This document shows, piece after piece, positions 9,351-17,158 of a stretch of DNA of 64,000 nt. Source of the stretch: an uncultured Bacteroidales bacterium (GTDB lineage Bacteria > Bacteroidota > Bacteroidia > Bacteroidales > UBA932); contig CAMKAJ010000007.1 in assembly GCA_946410455.1 (NCBI GenBank), positions 23,215 to 87,214 of the forward strand, written 5' to 3'. The notes under the pieces are model-generated. The model was not told the origin of the DNA, searched no databases, and was given only the letters and a program-made list of their open reading frames with translations. The position numbers and the translations under genes were made by a program. Within the stretch, counting starts at the first letter, position 1; each line of letters opens with the position of its first letter.

Positions 9351-11666
9351 ATGGAACCGAATTTAGTGATAGTAGAGTCGCCGGCAAAGGCGAAAACAAT
9401 TCAGAAATACCTCGGAGACGGGTTCTTGGTAAAGTCCAGCTTCGGGCACATACGCGACCTGCAAGACAAGAGCTTGAGCATCGATATTAAAGACAACTTC
9501 AAGCCCCAGTATGTGGTGCCGTCGGAGAAGAAGCGTGTGGTAAACGAGCTCAAAAAGCTCTCGGACGGGGCTTCTGTTGTGTGGCTGGCTTCCGATGAAG
9601 ACCGTGAGGGAGAAGCTATTTCCTGGCATTTGTCTGAGACTTTGGGGCTTGATCCGCAGAAGACCCGCCGAATCGTGTTCCATGAAATTACCAAAGACGC
9701 AATTCTCAATGCTGTAAAGAACCCTCGCGAGATCGACATGGACCTGGTAAACGCCCAGCAGGCTCGCCGTGTACTCGACCGCCTCGTGGGTTTCGAGCTC
9801 TCGCCGGTGCTGTGGCGCAAAATCCAGAAGGGCCTGTCTGCCGGACGCGTACAGTCTGTGGTGTTGCGTCTGGTGGTAGACCGCGAGCGGGAGATTTCTA
9901 CCTTCCGTCCCCAGGCATACTATCGCGTAGAGGCGTCTTTCAAGATAGATGGAGTAAAGGTTAAGGGCTTGCTGGACAAGCGCTTCGACAATTATACCGA
10001 TGCCCGCGCATTCCTGGAATCAAGTATAGGTGCCAGCTATTCTGTGGCATCTGCAGAGAGCAAGGAAGGCCAGCGCATGCCTCCTCCTCCCTTCACAACA
10101 TCTACTCTTCAGCAGGAGGCAGCTCGCAAGCTGCATCTGCCGGTGAGCGTTACAATGCGCATCGCCCAATCTCTCTACGAGAGGGGTCTTATCACCTACA
10201 TGCGTACCGACTCCACAAATCTGTCGTCGCTCGCTGTGAATACCGCCAAGGGCTTCATCTGCGACAACTTCGGCCCGGAGTATTCACGCCCCCGCCAGTA
10301 CAAGACCAGGGCAAAGGGCGCCCAGGAGGCACATGAGGCTATCCGCCCGACTTTCATTGCAAACACCGACGTGGAGGGTTCTGCCCAGGACAAGAAGCTC
10401 TACCAGCTCATCTGGAAGCGCACCGTGGCCTCCCAGATGGCGGAGGCACGCCTGCTAAACATCACCGTGCACGTGGGTATAGACAAGCGCCCCGAGCAGT
10501 ATGTGCTGCAGTCGGTCCAGGTTCTCTTCGACGGTTTCCTGAAGCTTTATCGCGAAGGGACCGACGACGAAGAAGATGCCGGGAGCGACGAGGTGGAGCT
10601 GCCGAATGTGGTTGTAGGTCAACCGCTTGTGGCGGAGCGCATAGATGCCGAGTGTAAGTACACCCAGCCTCCTTTCCGCTATTCCGAGCAGACACTAATC
10701 AAGAAGATGGAGGAGCTTGGTATCGGACGTCCTTCAACTTATGCGCCTACTATCAGCACGCTTACCAAAGCGCGCGGGTATATTGTGAAGGGTGATAAGG
10801 ACGGCCGCAAGGTGCAGGTTACCAACCTTCAACTCAAGGGCGGAGTTGTGAGTGAGAGTTTGCGCACCGAGTCTATCGGGGCAGAGAAGGGAAAGCTGCT
10901 GCCGACCGACGTTGGTATCTTGGTAACAGACTATCTTACAGGCAGTTTCCCTGATATCATGGACTACGATTTTACGGCCAATGTAGAGAAGGATTTCGAT
11001 CAGATTGCATCTGGTAAGAAGCAGTGGGACAAGGTGATAAGCAGGTTCTACGGGCCCTTCCATGTGAAGGTTGATGCGGCGGTGAGCGACCATCAGTTCA
11101 GCCATCTGGAGCGGGAGATTGGAATCGACCCTTCAGATGGTCAGATGATTACCGCCCGCCTGGGGCAGTTTGGGCCGTATGTGCAGAAGGGCGAGGGCGA
11201 GGGCCGTGTGTTCGTGAGCCTCGGTAAGGGGCAGATTATCGAGAATCTGACTCTAGAGGAGGCTGTGAAGCTGTTCTGCCTGCCGCGTACCGTCGGAGAA
11301 TATGACGGCAAGAGCGTTGTTGCCACAAAGGGGCGCTTCGGGCCGTATCTTAAGTGGGGTGAGCAGAATGTGTCGCTGCCTCGCGGCAAGGATCCGCTTA
11401 CCGTAACCCTGGAAGATTGTATTGCGCTGATCCAGGCCGACAAGGTAAAGAAAGAGACGGTTGCGACGCCTCTTAAGGAGTGGCCGGCGAGCGGTATAAG
11501 CGTGATTAACGGGCGCTATGGCCCGTACATCAAGTGCCAGGACAAGAATTATCGTATTCCCAAGAATTTGAGTGCCGATGCTCTTACGGAGGAGATGTGC
11601 AAGGAGATTATTGCCGGGTCGGAGCCTACTTCTCATAAGGTGAGGCGTTTTACTAAAATGAAGTAG
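9351..11666 (+). CDS. topA: DNA topoisomerase I
   Basis: A 771-residue type IA topoisomerase that relaxes negative supercoils. The N-terminal Toprim domain starts with IVESPAKAKTIQKYL and has SDEDREGEAISWH with the metal-binding acidic residues. The active-site tyrosine is in LITYMRTDSTNLS near residue 284. Instead of cysteine zinc fingers, the C-terminus carries repeated R-x-G-x-FGPY units (RLGQFGPYVQKGEG, GRFGPYLKWGEQN, GRYGPYIKCQDKNY), the arrangement usual in Bacteroidota. It has its own promoter and runs with 2 nt spacing into the Lrp-type regulator. Confidence 0.97.
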   Translation: MEPNLVIVESPAKAKTIQKYLGDGFLVKSSFGHIRDLQDKSLSIDIKDNFKPQYVVPSEKKRVVNELKKLSDGASVVWLASDEDREGEAISWHLSETLGLDPQKTRRIVFHEITKDAILNAVKNPREIDMDLVNAQQARRVLDRLVGFELSPVLWRKIQKGLSAGRVQSVVLRLVVDREREISTFRPQAYYRVEASFKIDGVKVKGLLDKRFDNYTDARAFLESSIGASYSVASAESKEGQRMPPPPFTTSTLQQEAARKLHLPVSVTMRIAQSLYERGLITYMRTDSTNLSSLAVNTAKGFICDNFGPEYSRPRQYKTRAKGAQEAHEAIRPTFIANTDVEGSAQDKKLYQLIWKRTVASQMAEARLLNITVHVGIDKRPEQYVLQSVQVLFDGFLKLYREGTDDEEDAGSDEVELPNVVVGQPLVAERIDAECKYTQPPFRYSEQTLIKKMEELGIGRPSTYAPTISTLTKARGYIVKGDKDGRKVQVTNLQLKGGVVSESLRTESIGAEKGKLLPTDVGILVTDYLTGSFPDIMDYDFTANVEKDFDQIASGKKQWDKVISRFYGPFHVKVDAAVSDHQFSHLEREIGIDPSDGQMITARLGQFGPYVQKGEGEGRVFVSLGKGQIIENLTLEEAVKLFCLPRTVGEYDGKSVVATKGRFGPYLKWGEQNVSLPRGKDPLTVTLEDCIALIQADKVKKETVATPLKEWPASGISVINGRYGPYIKCQDKNYRIPKNLSADALTEEMCKEIIAGSEPTSHKVRRFTKMK

Positions 11667-11668
11667 TT

Positions 11669-12160
11669 ATGGCTAATTATCATCTCGACGAGACCGACCG
11701 TAAGATTCTTTATTTTTTGGTCAATAATGCCCGTATGCCTTATCTGGAGATTGCGCGGGAGTGCGGAATATCCGGTGCGGCTGTGCACCAGAGGGTGAAG
11801 AAGCTGGAGGAGAATGGGGTGATTACTGGTTCGCAGATGCTTGTGAGGCCGGGAACTTTGGGCCTGAATGTTTGTGCGTTCATTAGCATTTCTTTGTCTG
11901 AAGACAATAAGTATCATGAGGTGACGGATGCTTTGAAGCATATTCCGGAGATTGTGGAGTGCCACTTCGTGACTGGGCGCGCAGCTCTTCTGCTTAAGGT
12001 GTATTGTATTGATAACGACCACCTTATGGAGACAATTATCAATACAATACAACGCATTCCTTACGTTCAGTCTACAGATACTATGCTTTCTCTGGACCAG
12101 GCTTTCGAGCGTCAGGTCTGGGTAAAGGACTTCAAGTCCACCACTTTCCGCAACTTCTAG
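11669..12160 (+). CDS. Lrp/AsnC family transcriptional regulator
   Basis: A 163-residue protein with an N-terminal helix-turn-helix (DRKILYFLVNNARMPYLEIA, then ISGAAVHQRVKKLEENGVI) and a C-terminal RAM/AsnC ligand-binding domain (ALKHIPEIVECHFVTGRAALL). Such proteins bind amino acids and form octamers that wrap DNA. It starts 2 nt after the topA stop, so it is co-transcribed with topA. The ligand cannot be read from the sequence. A GC-rich hairpin follows at 12207-12234. Confidence 0.92.
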   Translation: MANYHLDETDRKILYFLVNNARMPYLEIARECGISGAAVHQRVKKLEENGVITGSQMLVRPGTLGLNVCAFISISLSEDNKYHEVTDALKHIPEIVECHFVTGRAALLLKVYCIDNDHLMETIINTIQRIPYVQSTDTMLSLDQAFERQVWVKDFKSTTFRNF

Positions 12161-12206
12161 AGTGCGCTGCGTTTGGGGAGGAGCAGTACAAGGTTGGAGA
12201 GGATTT

Positions 12207-12234
12207 GGGATCACTGAAGGGTCCCGGTGATCCC
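12207..12234 (+). terminator. Hairpin after the Lrp gene
   Basis: GGGATCAC (12207-12214) pairs perfectly with GTGATCCC (12227-12234) around a 12-nt loop, 46 nt after the stop of the Lrp-type gene. No T-run follows, so it is terminator-like rather than a textbook terminator. Confidence 0.45.
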
Positions 12235-12337
12235 GGAGGATAATCCAGTGCGGCACCGCCGCCGCGACTGCGGAACGGAGCGGCCGGATGGGCGACTTCG
12301 TCTCGGGAGGAATTCTCCCTTCGCTTGCTCGACGGCT

Positions 12338-12501
12338 GACAGCTGCGCTGTCGCTAATTACCCCCGTTGCTGCGCAACTGCCCCCAGGGGCGCTGCCGCT
12401 ACACTTCGTTTCGCGGGCATCTTCGCTACGAGATTCTTCGAGAATCTCGCGGCCGCTCCGATGCGGCGCCTGATTGCGCCTCCCTTTTACGCTGCGCGTA
12501 A
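12338..12501. repeat. Series of short hairpins with a TGC loop
   Basis: Three perfect hairpins share the same GC-TGC-GC centre: GACAGC-TGC-GCTGTC (12338-12352), GTTGC-TGC-GCAAC (12366-12378) and TTACGC-TGC-GCGTAA (12487-12501). Between them lie GCCCC-CA-GGGGC (12380-12391) and a 9-bp stem CGAGATTCT-TCG-AGAATCTCG (12429-12449). Outer stem sequences differ, so these are not copies of one unit by simple duplication. Confidence 0.55.
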
Positions 12502-12843
12502 CGGTCGTCGAACAGACGCCGTCGTGCTACGCACCGCTGCGCTCCAGGAGAAATCCTTTATCCCCTCGCCCCAAGCCCCTCCGACCGTCTCCGCCCCTTC
12601 GTTTCGCGGCGGCGATGTGGGTGCCGCTGGCGGCTAAACCGCAGGCAATCATGCAGTTCTGTCTTTTGCCTGCAAGAAAAAACGTGCAGGCGGATTGCAT
12701 AAGTAGCTGTAGGCAAGACACTTGCGCGCCAGGACAGATGTTCCGTGGGTGCAGGCTGGCATATAGCCGCCTGTTTTTGGCAAAATCGTGCCGCGAAATC
12801 AATGTGATATGGTTCTGGTGTATTTCGCGAGCAAAATGTTCAA

Positions 12844-12960
12844 CTTGGGCAGCGCCCAGGTATAAAGACAATGCTCGTAGGGGTGTCATCACTTGTACCC
12901 CTACGAGCAAAAAAGCTCGAAATTGCGCGTACGGGTACAAGTTGAAGTACCTCTACGCGC
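12844..12960. repeat. Cluster of interlocking hairpins
   Basis: A small hairpin (12844-12860) is followed by a perfect 12-bp stem GCTCGTAGGGGT/ACCCCTACGAGC (12873-12884 with 12897-12908) and a second stem GCGCGTA/TACGCGC extended by GGTAC/GTACC (12925-12960). In addition ACTTGTACCC (12891-12900) is the exact reverse complement of GGGTACAAGT (12933-12942), and CGAGC/GCTCG pair across AAAAAA (12904-12919). The alternatives exclude one another. No gene is adjacent that would explain a leader. Confidence 0.6.
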
Positions 12961-13077
12961 AGTAATGATAATTCCGGACCGGAAAGATAGTAGGGAAAGG
13001 ACGGTGAGAGGGCTGCCAGATGTTTTGTTACAGCAGGCTGCCTTCCGAGACCAAGTAGATGAATCTTTAAACAAAAA

Positions 13078-13349
13078 AACGTGCTTCCTCATTTCAAGAC
13101 AGATGCTTTGTGTCGGATTAATGACACTTTCTTGTATGATGACAGGGATGTTATCCGCTGCAATATGATTCGCTCATTGGACAGGCTAATGGTATTTGCC
13201 AAGAAGCACTTGCCCGGAGTCTCGCTAAGAACGTTAAAAAGGCATGTTGCTGAGTTAGTGGAGAAACGGATGGTCGAGTATCGCGGATCCAAGAAAACTG
13301 GAGGATATTATCCTGTAGAAACATAGCGTCATACCCGTTTTCTTCCACA
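13078..13349 (+). pseudogene. Internally deleted 3' fragment of the AlbA/Schlafen-like gene
   Basis: The 82 or so codons here copy two separate parts of the gene at 40546-41955. The first is the stretch from LPHFKTDALCRINDT to AKKHLP, the second is GVSLRTLKRHVAELVEKR to the shared ending GGYYPVET. About 500 nt between them are missing, and the junction falls at a short similarity (CCGGAAGTC / CCGGAGTC). The 5' part of the gene is absent. The likeness continues for about 25 nt past the stop. It is a decayed duplicate, not a functional enzyme; only the winged-helix-like tail survives. Confidence 0.85.
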
Positions 13350-13520
13350 AACCTTGCGGCGGGCGATATACTTACACACACTGGAATAGCTTACGACAAA
13401 GCCTTTCTCCAGCAGTTGACGGTGGATGTCCTGGCGCTTATGACATTGCTTGCGCATGCCAGAGGATCTACGCTTCTCATTCTCTTTCAGCCACTTGTCT
13501 ATCAAGTGGTTGATATAATC
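13329..13520 (-). pseudogene. Fragment of an IS21-type transposase (IstA)
   Basis: The minus strand encodes DYINHLIDKWLKENEKRR followed by KRQDIHRQLLEKGFVVSYSSV and CKYIARRK, the IstA pattern of a helix that precedes the DDE domain (compare IHRELLEEGYxxSYSTV). There is no start codon and the DDE triad is missing. The left end overlaps the 3' tail of the neighbouring pseudogene. Direct copies of GTGACC(A)AA lie just upstream (13526-13540), as at 54242-54290 and 36822-36872, and probably belong to the ends of the same element family. Confidence 0.6.
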
Positions 13521-13565
13521 CGAAAGTGACCAAATGTGACAAAAAAAATATCAACGCGAGCCGGT

Positions 13566-13619
13566 CCACAATTTTGTGGTCCACAATTTTGTGGACTAAA
13601 AAATAATGAGCTATATTTG
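13566..13619 (+). promoter_or_regulatory. Promoter with twin palindromes before the AAA ATPase gene
   Basis: Two copies of CCACAATTTTGTGG (13566-13579 and 13581-13594), each with 6-bp inverted arms, lie side by side with one base between them. A -7 box TATATTTG follows at 13612-13619 and the ATG at 13636. The palindromes cover the -33 region, so a bound protein would block the promoter. They are candidate operators. Confidence 0.65.
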
Positions 13620-13635
13620 CAAAAAATAAAGACTT

Positions 13636-14763
13636 ATGAGCAAGCCCTTTGTATACGGAACAGCCGTCTTTGGAGAAAACTTTACCGATAGGAAAGCAGA
13701 GACAAAGCACCTTAAAATGAACTTCGAGGCAGGAGTGAATACTATTCTGATTTCTCCTCGCAGGACAGGAAAGACCTCTTTGGTATATAAAGCTGTCGAA
13801 CAAATAACGGATCCGTCTATCAAAGTGGTTATGATGGACATTTATGACTGTCGTGACGAATATGAGTTCTACGAGCGTTTTGCCTCGGCAGTATTAAAAG
13901 GTCTAGCGACAAAGGCGGAACAGGCAATGACGCTGGCCAAGAGTTTTCTGTCTCGTCTTTCTCCCAAGATATCCATCTCACCGGATCCGTCACAGGAATT
14001 TTCTGTTTCTTTTGGTATCGGCCCAAAGACAGAGAAGCCGGAGGAAATCCTAGACCTTCCTGAAAAGATAGCTCAAAAGAGAAATCTGAACATCGTGGTT
14101 TGCATTGACGAGTTTCAGCAGGTTGGAGAATTCCCTGATTCTATCGGTTTTCAAAAGAAAGCGAGGGGTGTTTGGCAATTGCAAAAGAACGTCTCTTATT
14201 GCCTGTTTGGGAGCAAGAAGCATATGATGGACAAACTCTTCCAGGATAAGTCCATGCCATTCTATCATTTCGGGGACATGTTTTTCCTAGAGGCGATACC
14301 AAAGGAAGAATGGATCAATTACATTGTCCAACGTTTCGCCACAAGGAATATGATTATTTCAGAAGAGATGGCGGGGCGCCTGTGCGACAGAGTTCAGCTG
14401 TATTCATCATACGTGCAGCAACTGGCCTGGAATGTATTGATAGAAACAGAAGGAGAAGTAACGGAGCAGAACCTCGAGAGTGGGTATGAACTACTGATAA
14501 GACAGACATCGGCGCTGTTCATGCGTCAACTGGCCAATCTGACGGTATACCAGATGAATTACTTAAAGGTATTGGATGCTGGTGTCCATACTGGCTTCCA
14601 GTCGTCAGACATACTGGAGGAATACCGCCTGGGCAGCAAATCGAATATCACAAGGGTAGAGAACGTTCTTTTAGGTAAGGAGTTGATAGATAAAAGGCCG
14701 GATGGCGTATACTTTGCCGATCCTGTATTTGCCTATTGGTTCCACCGTGAATACTGTAAGTAA
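13636..14763 (+). CDS. AAA ATPase, archaeal-type ATPase_2 (PF01637-like)
   Basis: A 375-residue STAND-like ATPase. Walker A is SPRRTGKTS at residues 40-48 and Walker B NIVVCIDEF at 152-160. The C-terminal part looks like a winged helix (LKVLDAGVHTGFQSSDILEEYRLGS, then a beta wing ending YFADPVFAYWF), a layout typical of this family. Proteins of this type occur as single mobile genes in Bacteroidota and archaea; their role is unknown, though a link with DNA or regulation is likely. It has its own promoter with twin palindromes (13566-13619). Confidence 0.85.
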   Translation: MSKPFVYGTAVFGENFTDRKAETKHLKMNFEAGVNTILISPRRTGKTSLVYKAVEQITDPSIKVVMMDIYDCRDEYEFYERFASAVLKGLATKAEQAMTLAKSFLSRLSPKISISPDPSQEFSVSFGIGPKTEKPEEILDLPEKIAQKRNLNIVVCIDEFQQVGEFPDSIGFQKKARGVWQLQKNVSYCLFGSKKHMMDKLFQDKSMPFYHFGDMFFLEAIPKEEWINYIVQRFATRNMIISEEMAGRLCDRVQLYSSYVQQLAWNVLIETEGEVTEQNLESGYELLIRQTSALFMRQLANLTVYQMNYLKVLDAGVHTGFQSSDILEEYRLGSKSNITRVENVLLGKELIDKRPDGVYFADPVFAYWFHREYCK

Positions 14764-14784
14764 ATGAAAACCTCCCTTTGATTT

Positions 14785-14946
14785 ATGGCTAGCAATCCTG
14801 ACTTCGTACAATATATCATCGACCAGTGCTCGGGCGCCAGTGAGATTGCCGTAAAGAAAATGATGGGAGACTATTGCATTTACTGCGATGGCGTCCTGTT
14901 CTTCCGCCAAATGGGAGAGCTCATAAGTTCAAATGAGTCAGAATAA
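14785..14946 (+). pseudogene. TfoX-like N-terminal domain fragment (53 aa)
   Basis: A small frame starting MASNPDFVQYIIDQCSGA and continuing VKKMMGDYCIYCDGVLF matches the first 40 residues of TfoX/Sxy N-terminal domain proteins, which normally run to about 100 residues. After VLF the sequence departs from the family and stops. The end lies one base before the ATG of the acetyltransferase gene. It starts 21 nt after the ATPase gene. It is most likely a truncated remnant, though it could still be translated. Confidence 0.6.
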
Positions 14947-14947
14947 T

Positions 14948-16108
14948 ATGAAAATAAGACTTGAAAGAGAGGAAGATTACCGTGCAGTTGAGATTCTCAC
15001 TCGCGATGCATTTTGGAATGTATATCGCCCCGGATGCACGGAGCACTTTGTGCTGCATTGCTATAGGGGCAATCCGGACTTCATTCCGGAACTGGACTTC
15101 GTGATGGAGGAGAATGACCGGCTGATAGGTCACGTGATGTTCTCCAAGGCGGAACTGGTGCTGCCTGACGGTATGCGCAAGCCGTCCTGGACCTTCGGCC
15201 CCATCTGCATCCATCCGGACTACAAACGCAAAGGATATGGTCTCAAACTATTGAGTTATGCGTTGGACAAGGCGCGCGGAATGGGCATCGGCTTCCTTTG
15301 CATGGAAGGCAATATCGACTTTTACAAGCACGCAGGTTTCTCGCTTGCAAGCAGCTTTGGCATCCACTATCCCGACTTCCCAAAGGATGATCCGGTTCCC
15401 TTCTTCCTGGCGCAGGAGCTGATTCCCGGCTGGCTTAAAGCCAATGGCATAGAGGAAGCAACTTATTGTCCGCCCAAGGGTTATTTTGTTGCCGATGAGA
15501 ATCCGGAAGCATTCGAGCAATACGAGGCCACCTTCCCGGCAAAGGAGAAGAAGCGACTGCCCGGCCAGCTGTTTTACGATGGCGTGATGGAAACAGACCG
15601 GATCATTCTCCGCCCCTGGCGGGACAGCGACGCTCCTGTACTGTATAAATGGGCGTCGGATCCGGATGTCGGCCCCAGAGCCGGATGGCCGCCTCACCAG
15701 AGTGTTGAGGAGAGCCTGGAGGTTATCCGGACAGTCTTTTGTGATGCCACAAATACCTGGGCCATTGAGCTAAAGGAAACGGGGGAGGCTATCGGCGCCA
15801 TGGGTTATGGTCCCTCGTGCAACTGCAATCTGCCTGCCCGTGACGGCGAGCCTCTTATCGGCTACTGGATTGCAAAACCCTATTGGAACAGAGGTATTTG
15901 CACAGAAGCGCTGGGGCTGATGATTGAGCATATCCGGTGTATGACCGACATCAAATCCCTTATCTCCGGGCATTTTGTGGACAACCCCGCCAGCGGCCGG
16001 GTAATGGAGAAATGCGGATTCGTCCCCACCGGAGAGACCGTGATTGATGAAAACCAGTATCAGGGTGCCGGCCGGCCCATAAGAGTAATGCGATTGATAG
16101 TCAGATAA
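14948..16108 (+). CDS. Double-domain GNAT acetyltransferase
   Basis: Two different acetyl-CoA-dependent N-acetyltransferase domains sit in one chain of 386 residues. The first (about 1-150) has the acetyl-CoA loop in HPDYKRKGYGLKLLSYAL, in the style of YhbS. The second (about 205-386) starts ETDRIILRPWRDSDA and has IAKPYWNRGICTEALGLM, in the style of RimJ/RimL. The ATG at 14948 is preferred because the first domain begins MKIRLERE; an ATG five codons earlier is possible. Substrates are unknown. The 3' end overlaps nothing on its strand and the next DNA is a broken gene. Confidence 0.85.
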   Translation: MKIRLEREEDYRAVEILTRDAFWNVYRPGCTEHFVLHCYRGNPDFIPELDFVMEENDRLIGHVMFSKAELVLPDGMRKPSWTFGPICIHPDYKRKGYGLKLLSYALDKARGMGIGFLCMEGNIDFYKHAGFSLASSFGIHYPDFPKDDPVPFFLAQELIPGWLKANGIEEATYCPPKGYFVADENPEAFEQYEATFPAKEKKRLPGQLFYDGVMETDRIILRPWRDSDAPVLYKWASDPDVGPRAGWPPHQSVEESLEVIRTVFCDATNTWAIELKETGEAIGAMGYGPSCNCNLPARDGEPLIGYWIAKPYWNRGICTEALGLMIEHIRCMTDIKSLISGHFVDNPASGRVMEKCGFVPTGETVIDENQYQGAGRPIRVMRLIVR

Positions 16109-16109
16109 T

Positions 16110-16344
16110 ATGGAAATGAAGTTCTGCCAGAGCTATTGAAGAACTGCGGAATGTCGGCATCGTCACGGAAGCCGATGAAGGTCTTGGCCTCGTGGCCGGT
16201 GATGACCACATAATAACTCTCGTCCTGACGGCCGAACTCATTGTAGTTCTCCACGTTGAACACTTGCCTGTCGCCCTGGTTAAGCTGATACGCTACCCAA
16301 AGCAGGAGCAGGACTTCCTATTTATACCATTTGTTGTTCTTCAT
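16110..16344 (-). pseudogene. Broken N-terminus of an MFS transporter joined to unknown sequence
   Basis: From the ATG at 16344 the minus strand reads MKNNKWYK, then an in-frame TAG, then EVLLLLWVAYQLNQGDRQVF. This is the start and first membrane segment of a major facilitator transporter of the sugar-acid type. After VFN the similarity to a transporter ends and an unrelated soluble-looking stretch follows (QDESYYVVITGHEAKTFIGF). Both the stop and the junction indicate a decayed, deleted gene. It lies directly downstream of the EEP gene at 16358, so it may once have belonged to that operon. Confidence 0.6.
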
Positions 16345-16357
16345 GACAAAGCATTAT

Positions 16358-17146
16358 TTAGTCCACCTTGAACTCCGCCCAGACGGGGAGGTGGTCAGAT
16401 GCGTAGTAGCCGTCATAGAGTTTGTCGTTGCACATGTACATCAGCGGGGTGGCGCCTCGGTAGTAAACGTAGTCCAGGTGGTTCTGGTGAGTGTACATGT
16501 TGCGCTCCTGGTTGAAGCCGTTGAAGGTACAGTAAGGGCCGTACTTGAGGCAGTTGCTGTAGTAGGCGTCGTTCCACCACTGGCGGTACACGGCCGTTGC
16601 GGGATCCGATGGCTGTGCGTTCATGTCGCCAACGAAGAACGAGGGATAGCCGGCGGTGTTGTACTGCTGTTCCATCTGCTTGTACTGGGCAGCGTACTGT
16701 GCCCTGGCATCGGCATCCAGGCATCCGTGAGTTACCATCACGAATATCCTGGTGCCGGTTTTGCCGTTTGTGAGCACTGCGCAACACCCTCCGCGCTTCT
16801 TGGTGCCGTCGTTTACCGTCATTGCGGACGGGTTAGAGCCCAGCCAGAAGTAGTGCCAGTTGCTCAGGGTGAACATATCCTTGCGGTAGGCAAGGCCCAT
16901 GGACTCACCGCTGCTGGAACCGTTGCCGGACGATACGTTCGGGTTGAAGTACCTTATCGTATATGTGTCGGCAAGCTGCTCGCTGAGGTAGGTCTTGATG
17001 GCGTCGCTGCATTCGTTAAGGCCGAAGACGTCGAACGCGTTGTCGCAGATCGAACGCACCACCCTGGTCTTGCGGTTCTCCCAGTTGTTCTGCTCATCCT
17101 CCTCGGTGGTGATGTAGCGGACGTTGTAGCCACCCACACGCACCAC
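16358..17146 (-). CDS. Endonuclease/exonuclease/phosphatase (EEP) family protein
   Basis: A 262-residue EEP (DNase I-like) domain. The metal-binding and catalytic signatures are NECSD, VTHGCLD, GDMNAQ, LDYVYY and SDHLPVW, so the active site looks complete. There is no signal peptide and no good ribosome site; the only in-frame start at the domain edge is GTG at 17146. The frame continues without a break back to the TGA stop of the lipoprotein gene, only four codons upstream (17159). It may therefore be the second half of a lipoprotein-EEP fusion cut by a stop, or be made by re-initiation. Family members cleave phosphodiester or phosphomonoester bonds. Confidence 0.75.
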   Translation of the reverse strand: MVRVGGYNVRYITTEEDEQNNWENRKTRVVRSICDNAFDVFGLNECSDAIKTYLSEQLADTYTIRYFNPNVSSGNGSSSGESMGLAYRKDMFTLSNWHYFWLGSNPSAMTVNDGTKKRGGCCAVLTNGKTGTRIFVMVTHGCLDADARAQYAAQYKQMEQQYNTAGYPSFFVGDMNAQPSDPATAVYRQWWNDAYYSNCLKYGPYCTFNGFNQERNMYTHQNHLDYVYYRGATPLMYMCNDKLYDGYYASDHLPVWAEFKVD

Positions 17147-17158
17147 CTCATCGTCCTT

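Larger units (their letters stand above)
12161..13077. other. Gene-free, GC- and palindrome-rich region
   Basis: No frame here has a recognisable protein, ribosome-binding site or plausible composition. The open frames on both strands are rich in Arg, Ala and Pro and repeat small palindromes. The stretch holds the hairpins listed separately (12207-12234, 12338-12501, 12641-12673 with arms GCAGGCAA/TTGCCTGC, 12844-12960). It separates conserved core genes from the rearranged region to the right. Confidence 0.6.

Noticed and set aside
12227..12637. Arg/Ala/Pro-rich frame of 136 codons
   Set aside because: Built from palindromes; no ribosome site, no recognisable domain, and frames of similar quality run on the other strand.
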